A stretch of DNA of 35,468 bases from Pedobacter panaciterrae (GCF_001636695.1 NZ_LGEL01000057.1:1-35468); one strand, 5' to 3'; shown: positions 1-7,688, numbered from the stretch's first letter. The notes: generated by a model not told the origin, from the sequence alone. Program-made: numbers and translations.

Positions 1-19
1 AGATGTGTATAAGAGACAG
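1..19. other. Tn5/Nextera mosaic-end adapter remnant
   Basis: The first 19 bases read AGATGTGTATAAGAGACAG, which is exactly the hyperactive Tn5 mosaic end used in Nextera libraries. It lies at the very edge of the contig, so it is an untrimmed adapter and not genomic DNA. The genomic sequence probably begins at base 20. Confidence 0.95.
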
Positions 20-239
20 TCATATTACAGGGTTAATATTTAACAGTTATATTTGGTTAGACACAATTAGCGACTTGATTATACCGCAACGATTGTATCT
101 ACAATATAAATAACATAAAATTAAGTTCCAAATATTTTAGCGTACAGAATCATACACAATAAATGCAGCTGTTTAGTTTCCCGGTAAATTAGCGATGCTT
201 TCTTATGATCCTGGGAAAGAAGTAGCTCAGGCCATAAAA
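20..239. other. Non-coding stretch, nothing recognised
   Basis: No convincing coding frame, repeat or RNA is visible between the adapter and the tRNA terminator. The sequence is AT-rich with stops in all frames. It may be the end of an intergenic region whose next gene lies off the contig. Confidence 0.4.
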
Positions 240-271
240 CAAAAAAAGACGACGTCTGGAGCAACGTCGCC
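240..271 (-). terminator. Rho-independent terminator of tRNA-Arg
   Basis: Read on the minus strand, a 7-bp stem (GCGACGT pairing with ACGTCGT, one G-U pair) with an 8-nt loop is followed by a run of T (A-run 241-247 on the plus strand). It lies about 25 nt downstream of the tRNA 3' end. Confidence 0.75.
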
Positions 272-295
272 TTTAATTAAGAAATAAATCTCTTG

Positions 296-369
296 TACCC
301 TGGAAGGGATTCGAACCCCTGACCCACGGTTTAGAAAACCGTTGCTCTATCCAACTGAGCTACCAAGGC
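296..369 (-). tRNA. tRNA-Arg (anticodon UCU)
   Basis: The minus strand folds as a full cloverleaf. The acceptor is GCCTTGG with CCAGGGT (first pair G-U), the D arm is GCTC...GAGC, the anticodon stem is ACGGT/ACCGT with loop TTTCTAA giving anticodon TCT, and the T arm is AGGGG-TTCGAAT-CCCTT. CCA is not encoded; the discriminator A is followed by CAA. This tRNA reads AGA/AGG arginine codons. It stands alone with its own promoter and terminator. Boundaries may be off by one base because of the weak first acceptor pair. Confidence 0.95.
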
Positions 370-796
370 CTTTCCCCTTAAGGAGCGCCAAAGATATAAA
401 AACATGGGAATAAGCACAAATCTATTTTGATAATTTTCTAAAAAAACCGCATTAAAAAAATATATTCAAGATTACCAGCCACTTAAGAAACACCCCACGA
501 GCAAGTATTTTACTTTCCAATAACCATACACCTATCCAAAGGTTAATTTTCAATTACATCGCCACTTCTAAACACGCTGCCAATTCAAAAAATCCCAATT
601 TGACCCATTTAAAATAGGGCATGGATGTTGCATATCTAAAGTAGCACAAATAACGAAAACCTGCATTTCATCTGACTGTTAAGCGAAAAAACTTGATACC
701 AAGCAATTCTCTTTAGCAAAGGCAGTTATTTACAGGCAGAAAACGGGGAACTTTTGCTACGATTAACAAACTTTTAAAATCTACAACTATATACCT
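370..796. other. Intergenic region upstream of the hybrid kinase
   Basis: About 430 bp between the divergent tRNA and kinase genes. Apart from the tRNA promoter it is AT-rich without repeats or a coding frame. A weak promoter-like AACTTTTG lies about 40 bp before the kinase start, but its -33 partner is poor, so no promoter is called. Confidence 0.4.
389..420 (-). promoter_or_regulatory. Bacteroidota-type promoter for tRNA-Arg
   Basis: On the minus strand TTTG (417-420) is separated by 20 nt from TATCTTTG (389-396). This fits the Bacteroidota housekeeping consensus TTTG-N19/20-TAnnTTTG. The predicted start is about 10-15 nt before the tRNA 5' end. A second -7-like box, TAGATTTG, lies at 417-424 with a poorer -33 element. 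Confidence 0.6.
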
Positions 797-2347
797 ATGG
801 ATAATGACGCTCATAATTTACAATCGCTGATTGAAGCAATGGATGACGTAATTCTGGAACTAACCGAGCAATCAGTAATTAAACGCGTTTGGGCAAAAGA
901 TAAATCTAAATTATTCATGCCACCCGAATTTTTTATTGATAAAAGTATCCCCGAGGTATTTGGTGAATTCGGAAATATCTTTATCAACTGCATAAATAAC
1001 CTACTCAGAACAGGAGAAAGGCAACAATGTATCTATCCTGATTTCGACAAAAATAAGAATCTATGGTATTGCGCTAAGTTTCAGAAAATTGATTCATCAA
1101 ATACTGATATCAGAATTGTGTGCATCATAGAAGATATTACAGTAGAAAAAGAAATGACTGATCAACTTGAGAAGAACAGGCTGGAGCTTATCGAAGCTAA
1201 AAATCTGGCAGAGCAAGTTGCCAGAAAAAGAACAGAAACCCTCTCCATCATGAGTCATGAGATCAGGACTCCTTTAAATGCAATTATTGGCATAAGCAAT
1301 CTTCTGGATCAGGCTACATTTTCAAATAAAGATATAAAAGAATACGTTGACCATCTAAGTTATTCTTCTAATCATTTGCTACGTCTTATAAATGACATAT
1401 TAGATTTGGAAAAAATTGAAAGTAAAAAGATGGAGTTAAATGAAACTCCAACAAACCTGATCTCACTAATAAACAATGTTTACAAACAATTTCTACCCTT
1501 TGCTAAAACTAAAAACCTTTCGCTATATTTCAATCATGATTGTCAGACACCAGAATTCCTGCTGATAGATGACCTTAGACTTACAAGAATATTGAACAAT
1601 CTTATTGCAAACGCCATTAAATTTACCGAAAAGGGAGAAGTTTGCATCACGCTAAAAACACTAGTTAATCAAGACAATAAAGCAAGTATTCTTTTTAAAA
1701 TCTCCGATACGGGCATTGGAATTCCTGAACACCTCCATAATCTAATATTCGATAAGTTTCATCAGGTAAATCAGGATTCCCACAGGCAGCAAGAAGGAAG
1801 CGGACTAGGACTTAACATTACCAGAGGGTTAGTAAGGCTGTTTAACAGCGAAATTCATTTAACAAGCAAACCTTCAGTTGGGTCTGTATTCGAGTTTCAA
1901 ATTGATTTCAAAAAGAACATGCCATTACTGCCGCAACCAGAAAAAAAGGCAGAATCAACTGAATTTAATTTTCCTCCCCTACCTGATTTTAAATTATTAA
2001 TTGTTGATGATAATCCGACTAATTTACTTGTCGCCACCCGTCAGTTAAGCCGTTTTGGAATCCATTCTGATAAAGCCGACAATGGCTACTCTGCCATAGA
2101 GTTTCTCAAAACAAAAGAATATGATGTAGTTCTTGTGGATCTTCACATGCCCGGAATGGACGGATATCAGTTAGCTAAATACATACAGGAAAAGCATCCT
2201 GAAACTAAAGTGATCATTTTTACTGCCGATGTATTAGAAGAAGTAAAACTCAGACTAAAAGAGATGGGCATCCAGTATATTTTATCCAAACCATTTAAGC
2301 CAGAAGAAATGTTTGACCTCTTTTTAGAAGTCCTTGAGTCAAAATAA
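797..2347 (+). CDS. Cytoplasmic PAS-like hybrid sensor histidine kinase/response regulator
   Basis: The order is an N-terminal PAS-like sensor region (about 1-115) ending in the usual EDIT motif, a short coiled-coil linker (about 118-148), HisKA with SHEIRTPLNAIIG (phospho-acceptor H154), HATPase_c with N box NLIANAIKF (268-276), G1 DTGIGIP (304-310) and G2 GSGLGLNI (334-341), and a C-terminal receiver domain with VDD (403-405), phospho-acceptor D448 in LVDLHMPGMDG and K498 in SKPF. All catalytic residues are present. There is no signal peptide or membrane segment, so it should sense a cytoplasmic cue. No separate output regulator lies next to it. The PNGase F-like gene begins 18 bp downstream and may be co-transcribed. 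The ligand is unknown. Confidence 0.9.
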   Translation: MDNDAHNLQSLIEAMDDVILELTEQSVIKRVWAKDKSKLFMPPEFFIDKSIPEVFGEFGNIFINCINNLLRTGERQQCIYPDFDKNKNLWYCAKFQKIDSSNTDIRIVCIIEDITVEKEMTDQLEKNRLELIEAKNLAEQVARKRTETLSIMSHEIRTPLNAIIGISNLLDQATFSNKDIKEYVDHLSYSSNHLLRLINDILDLEKIESKKMELNETPTNLISLINNVYKQFLPFAKTKNLSLYFNHDCQTPEFLLIDDLRLTRILNNLIANAIKFTEKGEVCITLKTLVNQDNKASILFKISDTGIGIPEHLHNLIFDKFHQVNQDSHRQQEGSGLGLNITRGLVRLFNSEIHLTSKPSVGSVFEFQIDFKKNMPLLPQPEKKAESTEFNFPPLPDFKLLIVDDNPTNLLVATRQLSRFGIHSDKADNGYSAIEFLKTKEYDVVLVDLHMPGMDGYQLAKYIQEKHPETKVIIFTADVLEEVKLRLKEMGIQYILSKPFKPEEMFDLFLEVLESK

Positions 2348-2365
2348 TCCTTAACTTTATGCCCT

Positions 2366-4045
2366 ATGAGAGTACTTCTATTAGGGTTTGCACTGCTTTT
2401 AACCAGTGCCCCATCGTTTTCACAAATAAACACCAGAGCCACTGAAGCCGTTGTTACTTATGGATTTAGTAACAATGGAAAAGAATCAAAAACTGAACAA
2501 AAAATGTTCATTAAAGGCAGCCAGGTACATCTGGTGTCTCAAGGTCGCCAAACCGAGCAACAGTATCTGCAAATCGCTCAAAAAGCCAGCTATCAGGTAC
2601 AAAATAACAATGGTGTCATTTATACACTTAAAAAACCCTTTTCAGAATATGTGAAAGCCGAACTACTTCCAGGAATTGATACTATATTAGGTATTCCATG
2701 TAAAAAAGCCAAAGTCTTTGTTCGTTCAAATACCATTGAAGTATGGTATACAAACGACCTTAAAATCAAAGGAACACCAAGTATTTCAATTGCCCCTGGA
2801 TTAGGTTTGGTTCTTAAAACTATTCGTAATGGAAATTCTGAAACCATAGCAAAAAATATCGAGTACCGCACAGTTACTGCTGAAGAACTTGCCTGGCCAA
2901 AAACGTGGGGTACCATGCTTGATGAACCGGCTTACCAGCGACAAGTAATTGAAAGTCGTTATACCACCCTAACCATTTTCAATAACGAACAGATTAGCTT
3001 TGGTAATAAAACAGAAAACCCTGCCGGTGAGCAATCTAATTTAACTTATCACTTCTCCGGAGGAACAATCATTCTAAAGAAAGTAAAGCTACCAGCTTCA
3101 AAAGCTGGCCAGCAATTATTTGTTGAATTAGCGCAACATTCCAATGGAGATGCGTATGATCGTACAGGATCTGTATTTATGATCCCAACTGACAGATCTG
3201 TTACTTATCTTGATGCCTTGCAAAAAGGTATTCAGTCACTTCCAGTATATGCAGCCAGAAACGGAAAGAAATATCAGGGAGTTACAGCTACAGACAACTA
3301 TTTACCTCCTCTGGAGTTAATGAGATTTTTCACATCTTTCGGGGTAAACCATTTTAATGCCCAGGCAAAAATAAAAGGATACAACTGGGCTGATTCTGTG
3401 GTATATAAACAAGATATCACCTCCCTGTTGCCACGTTTGCAGGGAGAAGTATGGATAGGTGTTTTCATAGGAAACTATGATAAAGGTGGTCACAAAGCCA
3501 GTCTTTATTTCAAATACTATCCTGGCTATGAAGGAGAGGGTCAAAAAGAAGGAAAAAAATGGTTAATGCCTGCCTTCAATACTACAAATTTGATGGAAAT
3601 GTCTGGACAGGAATACGGTACAATGTTCGATCAGGATTCTCTTACTGTAACTGTTGATATACCTCAGGGCGTAAAAAACCTTAAATTAAGATATCTCACT
3701 ACCGGCCATGGTGGCTGGGGAGGTGGAGATGAATTTGTACCTAAACAAAATGAAATTTTTGTAGATGGTAAAAGGGTATACCATTTTATCCCATGGAGAG
3801 AAGATTGTGCCACTTACAGATTCTTAAATCCCGCCTCGGGCAACTTTGGCAACGGTTTGTCATCTTCTGATCTTAGCCGTTCGAACTGGTGCCCGGGAAC
3901 AATTACCTTACCTGTAGAAATCCCTCTGCCAGATCTTAAGCCAGGCAAACATACTTTCCAGGTAGCAATACCACTGGGTAAACCGGAAGGCGGAAGTTTT
4001 AGCGCATGGAATGTATCTGGAACATTAATAGGCGATAAAGAATAA
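2366..4045 (+). CDS. Exported PNGase F-like glycoamidase with GLPGLI-like N-terminal domain
   Basis: A signal peptide (about 1-20, MRVLLLGFALLLTSAPSFSQ) is followed by a region of about 150 residues resembling the Bacteroidota GLPGLI family (ILGIPCKKA, EVWYTND, APGLGLVL), then two PNGase F-type jelly-roll domains. The C-terminal one is unmistakable: TTGHGGWGGGDEF (445-457), DGKRVYHFIPWR, NPASGNFGNGLSSSDLSRSN and WCPGT. E456 would match the catalytic Glu of PNGase F, and D265 in YDRTGSV the catalytic Asp. Known PNGase F enzymes cleave the amide bond between Asn and the first GlcNAc of N-glycans. At 559 aa it is longer than the classical enzyme (about 314 mature residues), like longer forms with an extra N-terminal domain. 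It probably acts in the periplasm or at the cell surface. Actual activity on N-glycans is inference. Confidence 0.78.
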   Translation: MRVLLLGFALLLTSAPSFSQINTRATEAVVTYGFSNNGKESKTEQKMFIKGSQVHLVSQGRQTEQQYLQIAQKASYQVQNNNGVIYTLKKPFSEYVKAELLPGIDTILGIPCKKAKVFVRSNTIEVWYTNDLKIKGTPSISIAPGLGLVLKTIRNGNSETIAKNIEYRTVTAEELAWPKTWGTMLDEPAYQRQVIESRYTTLTIFNNEQISFGNKTENPAGEQSNLTYHFSGGTIILKKVKLPASKAGQQLFVELAQHSNGDAYDRTGSVFMIPTDRSVTYLDALQKGIQSLPVYAARNGKKYQGVTATDNYLPPLELMRFFTSFGVNHFNAQAKIKGYNWADSVVYKQDITSLLPRLQGEVWIGVFIGNYDKGGHKASLYFKYYPGYEGEGQKEGKKWLMPAFNTTNLMEMSGQEYGTMFDQDSLTVTVDIPQGVKNLKLRYLTTGHGGWGGGDEFVPKQNEIFVDGKRVYHFIPWREDCATYRFLNPASGNFGNGLSSSDLSRSNWCPGTITLPVEIPLPDLKPGKHTFQVAIPLGKPEGGSFSAWNVSGTLIGDKE

Positions 4046-4052
4046 TAAAAAA

Positions 4053-4280
4053 TGGGGTGTTCAAAAATGGGATGCTTAAAAATGGGGTGTTCAAAAAGGT
4101 AAAGTCGTCATCTCGACGATAGGAGAGATCTCTTGATTACCAAATAGCTTCGGCCTGGCATACCAAGAGATCTCTCCTATCGTCGAGATGACGAGCTGAA
4201 CTATAGCATAATGCCATTAGAATAACGGCCTTACCTTTTTGAACACCCCATTTTTAAGCATCCCATTTTTAAACATTCCC
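4053..4280. repeat. Inverted-repeat element copy A, nested in a 228-bp palindrome
   Basis: The core has a left arm at 4106-4135 and a perfect 30-nt complement at 4164-4193 around a 28-nt loop. Outside the core, a second pair of arms (4053-4102 and 4231-4280) consists of about 15-bp units (AAAATGGGGTGTTCA, AAAATGGGATGCTTA) and is nearly complementary over 50 bp with about four mismatches. The whole block sits between the convergent PNGase F-like and Lys/Ala-rich genes, so it may also act as a bidirectional terminator. Confidence 0.92.
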
Positions 4281-4294
4281 TTTTTTATTAAACT

Positions 4295-4310
4295 TCAGCC
4301 TGATAACTAT
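4295..4310. repeat. 16-bp direct repeat, copy 1
   Basis: TCAGCCTGATAACTAT occurs here and again, identical and in the same orientation, at 4944-4959. The two copies flank the 197-aa gene exactly; this one overlaps its stop codon. Confidence 0.85.
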
Positions 4311-4900
4311 TGTGCTTCTTTTTTAATATAGGTTTTGTTACCGTTTTTATTGATATAGTATTTACCTCCGCGCGGGCCAGTATAAACTACCTCAGAATTA
4401 GGACCTTTCAAAGCTTTATCAACAGTTGGTTTGTAATCTTTGGTAGCAGCATTAGCAACAGTTGAAGTTGCTTGTTTTTTTACCGTTGTTACTTCTTTTT
4501 TAGCTTCCTTTACAGGAGCCTCTGCTTTTTCCTTAGTAGCTGAAGCAGAATAACGTTTGTCTGGTGTACCGTCTTTTTTAAGTTTTACATCACTTGCTGC
4601 AGCTGCAGTAGAGTTAGCAAATCTTTTATCTGGTGTACCATCCTTTTTAAGCTTCACACCTGCTGCTGTAGTTGTAGCAGCGCTAGCTTCTTTTTTAGCC
4701 TTTGCCGTTTCCTTTTTCGCATCAGCTTTAACCTTTGTAGCCTCCTTCTTCGCATCGGCAGCAGTTTCCTTAGCTTTCGAAGTTTCTTTTTTTGCTTTAG
4801 CTGTTGCTGCTTTCTTAGCAGTAGCTGTCTGAGCAGTTTGGGCCATGCTTAAGCTCACACAGAAACTTAGGATGGCAATTAGTGAAAGTAGTTTTTTCAT
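4307..4900 (-). CDS. Secreted Lys/Ala-rich protein with KKDGTPDKR repeats and a PBCV-type basic adaptor-like C-terminus
   Basis: A signal peptide (1-20, ending SLSMA before Q21) precedes a highly biased Ala/Lys/Thr region (about 22-80) with AKKE/AKAK repeats, possibly helical. Two copies of KLKKDGTPDKR follow (83-93 and 106-116), then another Lys-rich stretch. The C-terminus VVYTGPRGGKYYINKNGNKT (171-190) resembles the PBCV basic adaptor family, with GPRGGKYY and a YI-K end. No enzyme motif is seen. The protein is very basic and exported, so it might bind nucleic acid or anionic surface polymers, but this is inference. The gene is flanked by a 16-bp direct repeat and ends beside repeat copy A. 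Confidence 0.75.
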   Translation of the reverse strand: MKKLLSLIAILSFCVSLSMAQTAQTATAKKAATAKAKKETSKAKETAADAKKEATKVKADAKKETAKAKKEASAATTTAAGVKLKKDGTPDKRFANSTAAAASDVKLKKDGTPDKRYSASATKEKAEAPVKEAKKEVTTVKKQATSTVANAATKDYKPTVDKALKGPNSEVVYTGPRGGKYYINKNGNKTYIKKEAQ

Positions 4901-4943
4901 AACTTTTAAATAGCTGGTTAATGTTTGTTATCCTGCTTATGAA

Positions 4944-4959
4944 TCAGCCTGATAACTAT
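4944..4959. repeat. 16-bp direct repeat, copy 2
   Basis: Identical to 4295-4310 and located about 45-60 bp upstream of the start of the Lys/Ala-rich gene, within its presumed promoter region. Confidence 0.85.
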
Positions 4960-5052
4960 ATACAATTTACACATATCGTACCAACATTAACAAGAAATCC
5001 AAATAAATATTTTCATTAAAAGAAATGAAGCTCTTAAAATGAATAATAGTTA

Positions 5053-5514
5053 TTACACAATTGTAGCCGTAAGCTTGGTTCCGCTAATTGCAGTACTATA
5101 AATCTTCAATGTTCTCGTATTACCCGTTGTACCTTGTGGCCCCTGTAATACAGATCCATTGGTCGCATATTCAGAGAAGTGCAATTGACATTGTATTTTA
5201 CTATCGGCTTGCTTCCATACCAAACTACCTCCCTGATGTGGACAAATTGCCTCCGTAGCCACAAATGCTGCTGTAGTATTTCCATCAGCTATTCTGAAAA
5301 ATAGTACACCATTTACTTTAGCCTGATCACCCACAGCTTTCAGCTGACTGGAGAGGTCTACTGTAGCAACACTACTTCCCCCACCACCTGGCCCTGGATC
5401 CGGTTTATTTTCAGGACCACTGTCACCACTTTTTCCACAGCCTGAAAGGCAAGACCCTGTACATACCAATGCAAGGCCCAATCCTAATGATTTGATAAAT
5501 TCGTCACGTTCCAT
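5053..5514 (-). CDS. Rieske-type [2Fe-2S] lipoprotein
   Basis: The start at 5514 (MERDEFIKSLG) gives 153 aa. A longer frame back to 5667 would overlap the upstream gene by more than 130 bp and is rejected. The N-terminus is a lipoprotein signal with lipobox LSGC (Cys26) and a Gly/Pro-rich linker (about 28-48). The cluster ligands are clear: C91-P-H93 and C109-Q-L-H112 (CPHQGG ... CQLHFSEY), the CxH-x15-CxxH Rieske pattern. Rieske proteins carry one electron at a moderate to high potential. This one is small, anchored in the envelope, and has no accompanying cytochrome b, so it is not a standard bc-complex subunit. It is the third gene of the YceI-DUF5777-Rieske operon, 16 bp after the DUF5777 stop. 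Confidence 0.88.
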   Translation of the reverse strand: MERDEFIKSLGLGLALVCTGSCLSGCGKSGDSGPENKPDPGPGGGGSSVATVDLSSQLKAVGDQAKVNGVLFFRIADGNTTAAFVATEAICPHQGGSLVWKQADSKIQCQLHFSEYATNGSVLQGPQGTTGNTRTLKIYSTAISGTKLTATIV

Positions 5515-5530
5515 AATTTTTGATTTTAGT

Positions 5531-6469
5531 TTAGTAGATTTTTGATTTCTTATCCGGGTCCTGATTTTTCGACTTAAACAGGGTAAAATTTCTTGATATG
5601 GTAAAGCCAAAACGTACACCACCCCTACTCCATGATTTCTTAGTATTTGGAATAAAATTGTTTTCAACTATGTACTCTGAGTTCATAAAGTTTAAAGAGA
5701 AAATATGCCCTCCTGTTTCTATCTCCAGACCAACGCCAAATGGATTGTAATAAGCTGTCGTTAAATTTTCAGGTCTCGACAACCCATTTACAACCGTATA
5801 ATCCGCAATAAAAGATAGTCGTTTAGTGATCTTCATTCTTCCGGCAAAACCAACAGAAAAAATATTTTTAGAGTCCCTGCTATCCTCAATATTATTTCTC
5901 ACTAAAAATCCCGGCATCACTTCTAATGAAAGGCGCGATGAAAACTTACGTGATATAATAGATTGAAAGAAATAAGAAAACCTGTCGCTATACTGGGCAA
6001 ACTCGTTATCACTAAATGGTGATCTGGCAATCCAGCCAAGCTGAGCAAAAAGCGTCATATTAATTGGCATCGAGCCACCTGTCTTCTGCTTCAGAAGCTT
6101 GTATTTGCCAGAAAAATTAAACAACTCATCCTGTTTACTTCTTCCTACTGCAACTGTAAAATCATCTGTAACCCCATAATCCAATCCAATAAACAAGTCT
6201 GTAGCAACGTCTAAGCCATATAAAGTATGAGCACTACCAAAACGTCCTCCTATATCACCAAAATGATGACGAATTCTCAGATCCAGATCATGCTTCTTTT
6301 GAGTTTCACTGGAATTTGATAAAACCACGTGGGTTGATTTAAAGGCGGCATCTACAGTACTCTCTACACGGCCACTGTCTAAAGCCTTTAACAATGAATC
6401 TGCTTCCTGGGCTTGAGCATACAGCGTAAAAAATGAAAACGGAATCAGTAAATATTTAATCTTATTCAT
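5531..6469 (-). CDS. DUF5777-family outer-membrane beta-barrel-like protein
   Basis: A signal peptide (about 1-20, ending AQA before Q) precedes a protein rich in alternating hydrophobic and aromatic strands, ending SRGGVRFGFTISRNFTLF before a charged tail. Features resembling DUF5777 are the early FKSTHVVLSNSSE stretch, LDLRIRHHFGDIGG and GLDYGVTDDFTVAVGRS. Its function is unknown; members appear to be outer-membrane barrels in Bacteroidota. It lies between the YceI gene (8 bp gap) and the Rieske gene (16 bp gap), so the three are probably co-transcribed. The link between barrel, lipid-binding YceI fold and Rieske protein suggests an envelope redox or lipid function, which is inference. Confidence 0.78.
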   Translation of the reverse strand: MNKIKYLLIPFSFFTLYAQAQEADSLLKALDSGRVESTVDAAFKSTHVVLSNSSETQKKHDLDLRIRHHFGDIGGRFGSAHTLYGLDVATDLFIGLDYGVTDDFTVAVGRSKQDELFNFSGKYKLLKQKTGGSMPINMTLFAQLGWIARSPFSDNEFAQYSDRFSYFFQSIISRKFSSRLSLEVMPGFLVRNNIEDSRDSKNIFSVGFAGRMKITKRLSFIADYTVVNGLSRPENLTTAYYNPFGVGLEIETGGHIFSLNFMNSEYIVENNFIPNTKKSWSRGGVRFGFTISRNFTLFKSKNQDPDKKSKIY

Positions 6470-6477
6470 GGGTTTGG

Positions 6478-7032
6478 TTATTTTAATGGATTGAGCTTAC
6501 CTTCAGTTTTTATCGTAATGAACTCTGCAATCTTGGTAAACACCAGCTTTGGTATTTTAATATCATGATCTATGCATGCAACTTTAAACTCAGTGCTGAT
6601 CTGTACAATGCCATTGTTTATGGTCACTTTCCCTGGAATTGTACGTTTTTTATCTATCCCATGTACAGACAGGATACCTGTAACAGTTACCGCATAATCA
6701 CCATCCTTAGTAAAATCAATCGACTGATCAATCATACCTTTAAACTTTGCATTGGGGTATTTGTCGCTTTCTATATAATTCTCATTAAAATGCTCCTGCA
6801 TCAGCTTCCTGTCAAACTCTAGCGTTTTAACATTTAGCTGCACAACAATTTCTCTGGTTTTAGCAATAAGCACAGCATTGCCCTGATCACTTACTGCTCT
6901 GATGTCTTCTAATGGTGTAGATGAAAATAGGCCTATCCTGATATTCTTGCCAACAAAATTCTGCGCCCCGGCACTTAAGTGTAGCAGCAAGAGTACGATC
7001 AACACTCCGGTTATTTTTCTTATTCTATTCAT
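6478..7032 (-). CDS. Exported YceI-like lipocalin-fold protein
   Basis: A signal peptide (about 1-23, ending SAGAQ) is followed by a YceI-type sequence: FVGKNIRIGLFSSTPLEDI in place of the usual start, an NENYIESDKYPNAKFKG segment, GILSVHGIDKKRTIPG, and C-terminal FKVACIDHDIKIPKLV. YceI proteins form a beta-barrel that binds isoprenoid-type lipids such as polyprenyl quinones. At 184 aa it has the usual length. As the first gene of the operon it is followed closely by DUF5777 and Rieske genes, consistent with carriage of a lipid-soluble electron carrier, though no substrate can be read from the sequence. Confidence 0.85.
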   Translation of the reverse strand: MNRIRKITGVLIVLLLLHLSAGAQNFVGKNIRIGLFSSTPLEDIRAVSDQGNAVLIAKTREIVVQLNVKTLEFDRKLMQEHFNENYIESDKYPNAKFKGMIDQSIDFTKDGDYAVTVTGILSVHGIDKKRTIPGKVTINNGIVQISTEFKVACIDHDIKIPKLVFTKIAEFITIKTEGKLNPLK

Positions 7033-7056
7033 GATGAGTTTAGATACTGCCTTATT

Positions 7057-7074
7057 TAAGTTCTGATGAACTTA
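7057..7074. promoter_or_regulatory. Palindrome upstream of the YceI operon, possible operator
   Basis: TAAGTTC-TGAT-GAACTTA is a perfect 7-bp inverted repeat with a 4-bp spacer, 25-42 bp before the YceI start codon. The position fits a repressor site or a 5'-UTR hairpin. Confidence 0.35.
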
Positions 7075-7181
7075 TATCTCCTAGTACGGAGTACGAAACA
7101 ACAAGGTTGCTTTGGCAGTAAATAAAAATTTCAATCAGTGATTGGCGCATCGTTGTGATTGGCGCATCGCTGTCGACATTG

Positions 7182-7275
7182 CGTCATCTCGACGATAGGA
7201 GAGATCTCTTGGTTTATACAATTTTCTTCACAGCTACTTCTAAGTCAGGAGATCTCTCCTATCGTCGAGATGACG
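7182..7275. repeat. Inverted-repeat element copy B
   Basis: The left arm at 7182-7211 is identical to copy A, and the right arm at 7246-7275 has one change (CAGGAG for CAAGAG); the loop is 34 nt. The right side continues as two roughly 21-bp units, GAGATGACGAGTGCTTTAAAT and a near copy. The left side has two copies of GTGATTGGCGCATCG(T/C). It lies between the histone-like gene and the start of the YceI operon. Confidence 0.93.
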
Positions 7276-7324
7276 AGTGCTTTAAATGAGATGACGAGTG
7301 TTTTAAACAAAAAAACGACAGCAC

Positions 7325-7356
7325 AAAAAAAGGCCTGCAAGTTATTGCAGGCCTTT
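7325..7356 (-). terminator. Strong rho-independent terminator of the histone-like gene
   Basis: A perfect 12-bp stem (AAAGGCCTGCAA with TTGCAGGCCTTT, 4-nt loop) is followed on the minus strand by seven T (A-run 7325-7331). It begins about 20 bp after the stop codon of the histone-like gene. Confidence 0.9.
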
Positions 7357-7374
7357 CATATAATTCAAATAATA

Positions 7375-7551
7375 CTATTTAGCATTTTTCTTGTCAGTAA
7401 CCTCAGTACGGATCTCTTGAGCAAGTCCTTTTAGATCCTGCATTGCTTTACGAACTCTAGTACCGGCTGCGCCATTACCTGAATTATAAAATTTGTCTGC
7501 ATCTGCTTCGATTCCAGCAATAAGTTGTTTTAGTTTTGAAAATTTTTCCAT
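7375..7551 (-). CDS. Histone H1-like protein (Hc1 family), 58 aa
   Basis: A short gene read from ATG at 7551 to TAG at 7375. The protein starts MEKFSKLKQLIAGIEADADK, continues with FYNSGNGAAGTRVRKAMQDL and ends in a charged EVTDKKNAK tail. This is the small Hc1/histone H1-like form common in Bacteroidota: a helix, a GNxAAGTRVRKAMQDLK segment and a basic end. Such proteins are thought to bind DNA non-specifically. The gene has a good promoter upstream and a strong terminator downstream, so it is a self-contained, probably highly expressed unit. Confidence 0.9.
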   Translation of the reverse strand: MEKFSKLKQLIAGIEADADKFYNSGNGAAGTRVRKAMQDLKGLAQEIRTEVTDKKNAK

Positions 7552-7595
7552 GTTTTTCTTAAGTTAAGATTTTAAAAATATTTGATATAACGCTC

Positions 7596-7626
7596 TAAAG
7601 GTAATAATTATTGGATTTGCACCAAA
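7596..7626 (-). promoter_or_regulatory. Bacteroidota-type promoter of the histone-like gene
   Basis: On the minus strand TTTG (7623-7626), exactly 19 nt, then TACCTTTA (7596-7603), matching TTTG-N19-TAnnTTTG at all but the last position. Transcription would start roughly 40 nt before the ATG at 7551. Confidence 0.55.
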
Positions 7627-7688
7627 TCAATGTTTCATAATCTGCAATCATTTTTTCCACATCCCATCACAATTGTTAATAAAAAAGA

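Noticed and set aside
4557-4832. Ala/Phe-rich ORF opposite the Lys/Ala-rich gene
   Set aside because: It is the antisense shadow of a low-complexity gene that has a signal peptide and a recognisable C-terminus.
5515-5667. N-terminal extension of the Rieske gene
   Set aside because: It overlaps the upstream DUF5777 gene and would place 50 non-signal residues before a clear lipoprotein signal.
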